Shown here in pieces: positions 62,222 to 64,000 of a stretch of DNA of 64,000 nt (position 1 is its first letter; every line of letters starts with the position of its first letter). The notes beneath the pieces are model-generated. The model was not told where the DNA came from and searched no databases. It worked only from the letters and a program-made list of their open reading frames with translations. The translations under genes and the position numbers were made by a program. Origin of the DNA: Amoeboaphelidium occidentale (lineage: Eukaryota > Aphelidiomycota > Aphelidea); the NCBI GenBank assembly GCA_023515795.1, contig JALGPX010000018.1, forward strand, positions 33,397 through 97,396. Direction: 5' to 3'.

Positions 62222-63467
62222 ATGACCACAGAAAAGGTAGAAAAAGGCATATCAGCCCAAGCTGAATTGGAGGGCTTAGAGGATTTCGTAGTGGCTATGG
62301 AGAAGAGCGGAGTTAGCAAAAGATTATACAAATCAGAAAAGCAACGCTTAGAGAAACTGAGGAGGCAATTGCGTGAGGACGCGGCTACTCCGAAGCACGA
62401 TAATCAGGAAGAAGAGTATATCATTCATTTTCTGTCTGACGCAGATAGTGAATTGATAATTGTTTCTGATAATATGTCGAGAAGAAGAGCAGCTGATACG
62501 TCTGACCTGGAAATTGTATCTTTCAATAAGCGAAGTCATTTCGTCGAAGAAGAAGATGATCAAATAATTATTACTTCAGTTACGAGGAAACAGCCTGAAT
62601 GCTCAATATGCTTTGATGAGATTGAAGCTCTGGTGTGGACAAACAGAAACACTTTACCATGTGGTCACTCTTATTGTACTGATTGTATCTCAGGTCTTTT
62701 TACACATTCATCTGAGGATTCTGCCAAGTTTCCTGTGTTATGTGCGCAACAGAAATGCTCTCAAATATTTGATATATACCAGTACCGTGATTTAATCAAG
62801 GACTGGGACAAAGTGGAGCGTATGCACATGTTTTCTATGATCAAAAATCCTTTTTATTGTCCTGTTGGTCAGTGCTCTGCAGTGTTTGAGTTGGAACCGT
62901 ACGATGGGCCTGAAAATCCTCCGCCTCTGTTTTGGTGTCAATCTTCTTGTCCTTCCTGCAACACCGGAGTATGTCTTCGATGTAAAGTGATATTTCACGC
63001 AGGTCTCTCCTGTGAAGAGTATCAAGCTATACCAGATTCCCAGCGAAGTCCAGAAGACCTTCAAATGATTTCACTTGCCAAGAATAATGTAAATCTTTGC
63101 TATTTGACGAGTTAACATTTAGGGATGGGCAAAATGTCCAAAATGCAGCATTATGGTCGAGAAATCGGTTGGTTGTAATTTCATAAGATGCAGGTAATCT
63201 TTTATATGCTGTAAATGTTAATTTTAAAGATGTGGTTGTGCTTTTTGTTACAAATGCTCCAAACCCTATGTTTCCGACAAAGTCAAACCTAATCAGCCTC
63301 GGAATGCCCCAAACTACAATTCACACGGTCAAGCTGGATGTAAATGCGCTCTGTTTGATCATGTCGCAGGGCAGAATCAAGTGCCCAACCCGGTGCCTCG
63401 GCCTCCGAAGGTTGCACCACAGGTTCTAAGGCCGCCTAATGCTGTCCGTAAAAGAAGGAGACGGTGA
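62222..63467 (+). CDS. RBR-type (RING-IBR-RING) E3 ubiquitin ligase
   Basis: Exons are 62222-63088, 63123-63193 and 63230-63467, joined over 34-nt and 36-nt introns (63089-63122, 63194-63229); 391 residues. An acidic coiled N-terminus precedes RING1 (PECSICFDEIEAL..LPCGHSYCTDCI, ~125-160), the IBR (FYCPVGQCSAVFELEP...CPSCNTGVCLRCKVIFHAG) and RING2, which splicing assembles as WAKCPKCSIMVEKSVGCN, then RCRCGCAFCYKC. RING2 holds the catalytic Cys of the IBR-type thioester mechanism. The C-terminus is basic and Pro-rich (RPPKVAPQVLRPPN, KRRRR). Ignoring the introns truncates the protein before RING2. Confidence 0.88.
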
Positions 63468-63550
63468 AGGCTATGGGGTTTTGTATTAGTTTTTATGATA
63501 ATTATTAGTGAAAGTTGATTAATTTCTTGAATTCTTCAATAGACTTTGTA

Positions 63551-64000
63551 ATGTTGCAGTGCGGAGGTGAAGAGATCAAAGATATTGAAAGTCTTGTGGA
63601 GCCTCCCAAGAATAATAAAACATACAAAAACAATATGGAAATTAGTTGTGACATTTTGATTATTGGAGCTGGAGTTGTTGGTTGTGCTTTGGCAAGAGAA
63701 ATGGCAAAGTATTCTGCAAAGGTTATCGTAATTGATATGGCTGCCGATATCGCCTCAGGAGCCTCGAAAGCCAACTCCGGTATTGTACATTCAGGTTATG
63801 ATGAGAGGCATGGAACTTTAAAGTCTAAAGTTGCGCACATTGGAAACCAATTTTTTCGAAAGCTCGACTCAGAGTTGCATTTTGGATTTCGTGAAGTTGG
63901 TTCACTTGTTGTGGCATTTTCAGAAGACCAGCTGGAAGATTTACAACGTTTATATGATAATGGAAAGAAGAATGGAGTTACTAAGCTGGAATTAATATCG
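63551..64000 (+). CDS. FAD-dependent oxidoreductase, GlpA/DadA-like (partial)
   Basis: The gene starts here and runs off the window. From the ATG at 63635 it reads CDILIIGAGVVGCALARE (FAD-binding GxGxxG), ASGASKANSGIVHSGYD, then FRKLDSELHFGFREVGSL. GASKANSGIVHxGYD followed by GTLKxK is characteristic of a glycerol-3-phosphate dehydrogenase-like FAD family frequent in anaerobic bacteria. An in-frame ATG at 63551 would add 28 residues of low similarity and is taken as the outer start. A bacterial origin by transfer is plausible. The substrate is not decided by the visible part; L-2-hydroxyglutarate dehydrogenase relatives share this fold. Confidence 0.75.
   Translation, partial: MLQCGGEEIKDIESLVEPPKNNKTYKNNMEISCDILIIGAGVVGCALAREMAKYSAKVIVIDMAADIASGASKANSGIVHSGYDERHGTLKSKVAHIGNQFFRKLDSELHFGFREVGSLVVAFSEDQLEDLQRLYDNGKKNGVTKLELIS

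Overview
The window is a gene-dense stretch of a eukaryotic nuclear genome, most likely an early-diverging member of the fungal lineage (chytrid, Rozella or aphelid-like). This is an inference from gene content, not from a database search. A fungal-type GT15 mannosyltransferase, CSF1, an SMP-C2 tether, an RFX regulator and a PAS-type kinase occur beside genes that Dikarya usually lack: a CD36/LIMP-like receptor, a DOCK exchange factor, a CHID1-like GH18 protein and Fanzor nuclease relics. Genes are mostly intronless. The introns that can be placed are tiny GT-AG introns of 34-56 nt, and one candidate has only 17 nt. Neighbouring genes lie 0-100 bp apart. Divergent starts are 13 bp and 30 bp apart, and one stop codon directly abuts the next start codon. 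Bacterial features such as operons, ribosome binding sites or CRISPR arrays are absent.

Layout. 1-2189: C-terminal end of an unknown gene, histidinol-phosphate aminotransferase, cytidine deaminase and mitoribosomal protein mL53. 2190-12300: a tangle of repeat blocks joined by single-N gaps. It holds decayed copies of a Fanzor (eukaryotic TnpB-like RNA-guided nuclease) element on the minus strand, its long non-coding 5' flank in several variants, and a 177-bp MITE. 12480-20207: GPD1, CHID1-like, SF3B3 and ATE1. 20400-22770: a gene graveyard with a broken HSP70 and a broken coiled-coil gene. 22771-36330: chromate transporter, thiolase, PAS-type kinase, SMP-C2 tether, NIF3, uS10m, RFX factor, SPCS2 and an RMP1/NEPRO-like protein. 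36412-38467: tRNA-Val, a PD-(D/E)XK-like nuclease with zinc modules, and tRNA-Asp. 38845-47311: an unknown coiled-coil gene, an eIF4B-like protein, a second Fanzor relic, GT15, a secreted or membrane unknown, a retropepsin-like protein and CD36. 47350-64000: giant CSF1/BLTP1, glutaredoxin, DOCK, an RBR ubiquitin ligase and the start of a FAD oxidoreductase of bacterial type.

Most genes are housekeeping: mitochondrial translation (mL53, uS10m), splicing (SF3B3), secretion (SPCS2, GT15), lipid transfer (SMP-C2, CSF1) and protein turnover (ATE1, RBR). The mobile layer is the most unusual part. Two distinct Fanzor lineages are present, both broken. One of them carries a structured 3' flank that is a candidate guide-RNA region. 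Two gaps in genes (29762; 34556-34576) are flanked by the same sequence on both sides and are best read as unmerged contig overlaps, not real duplications.
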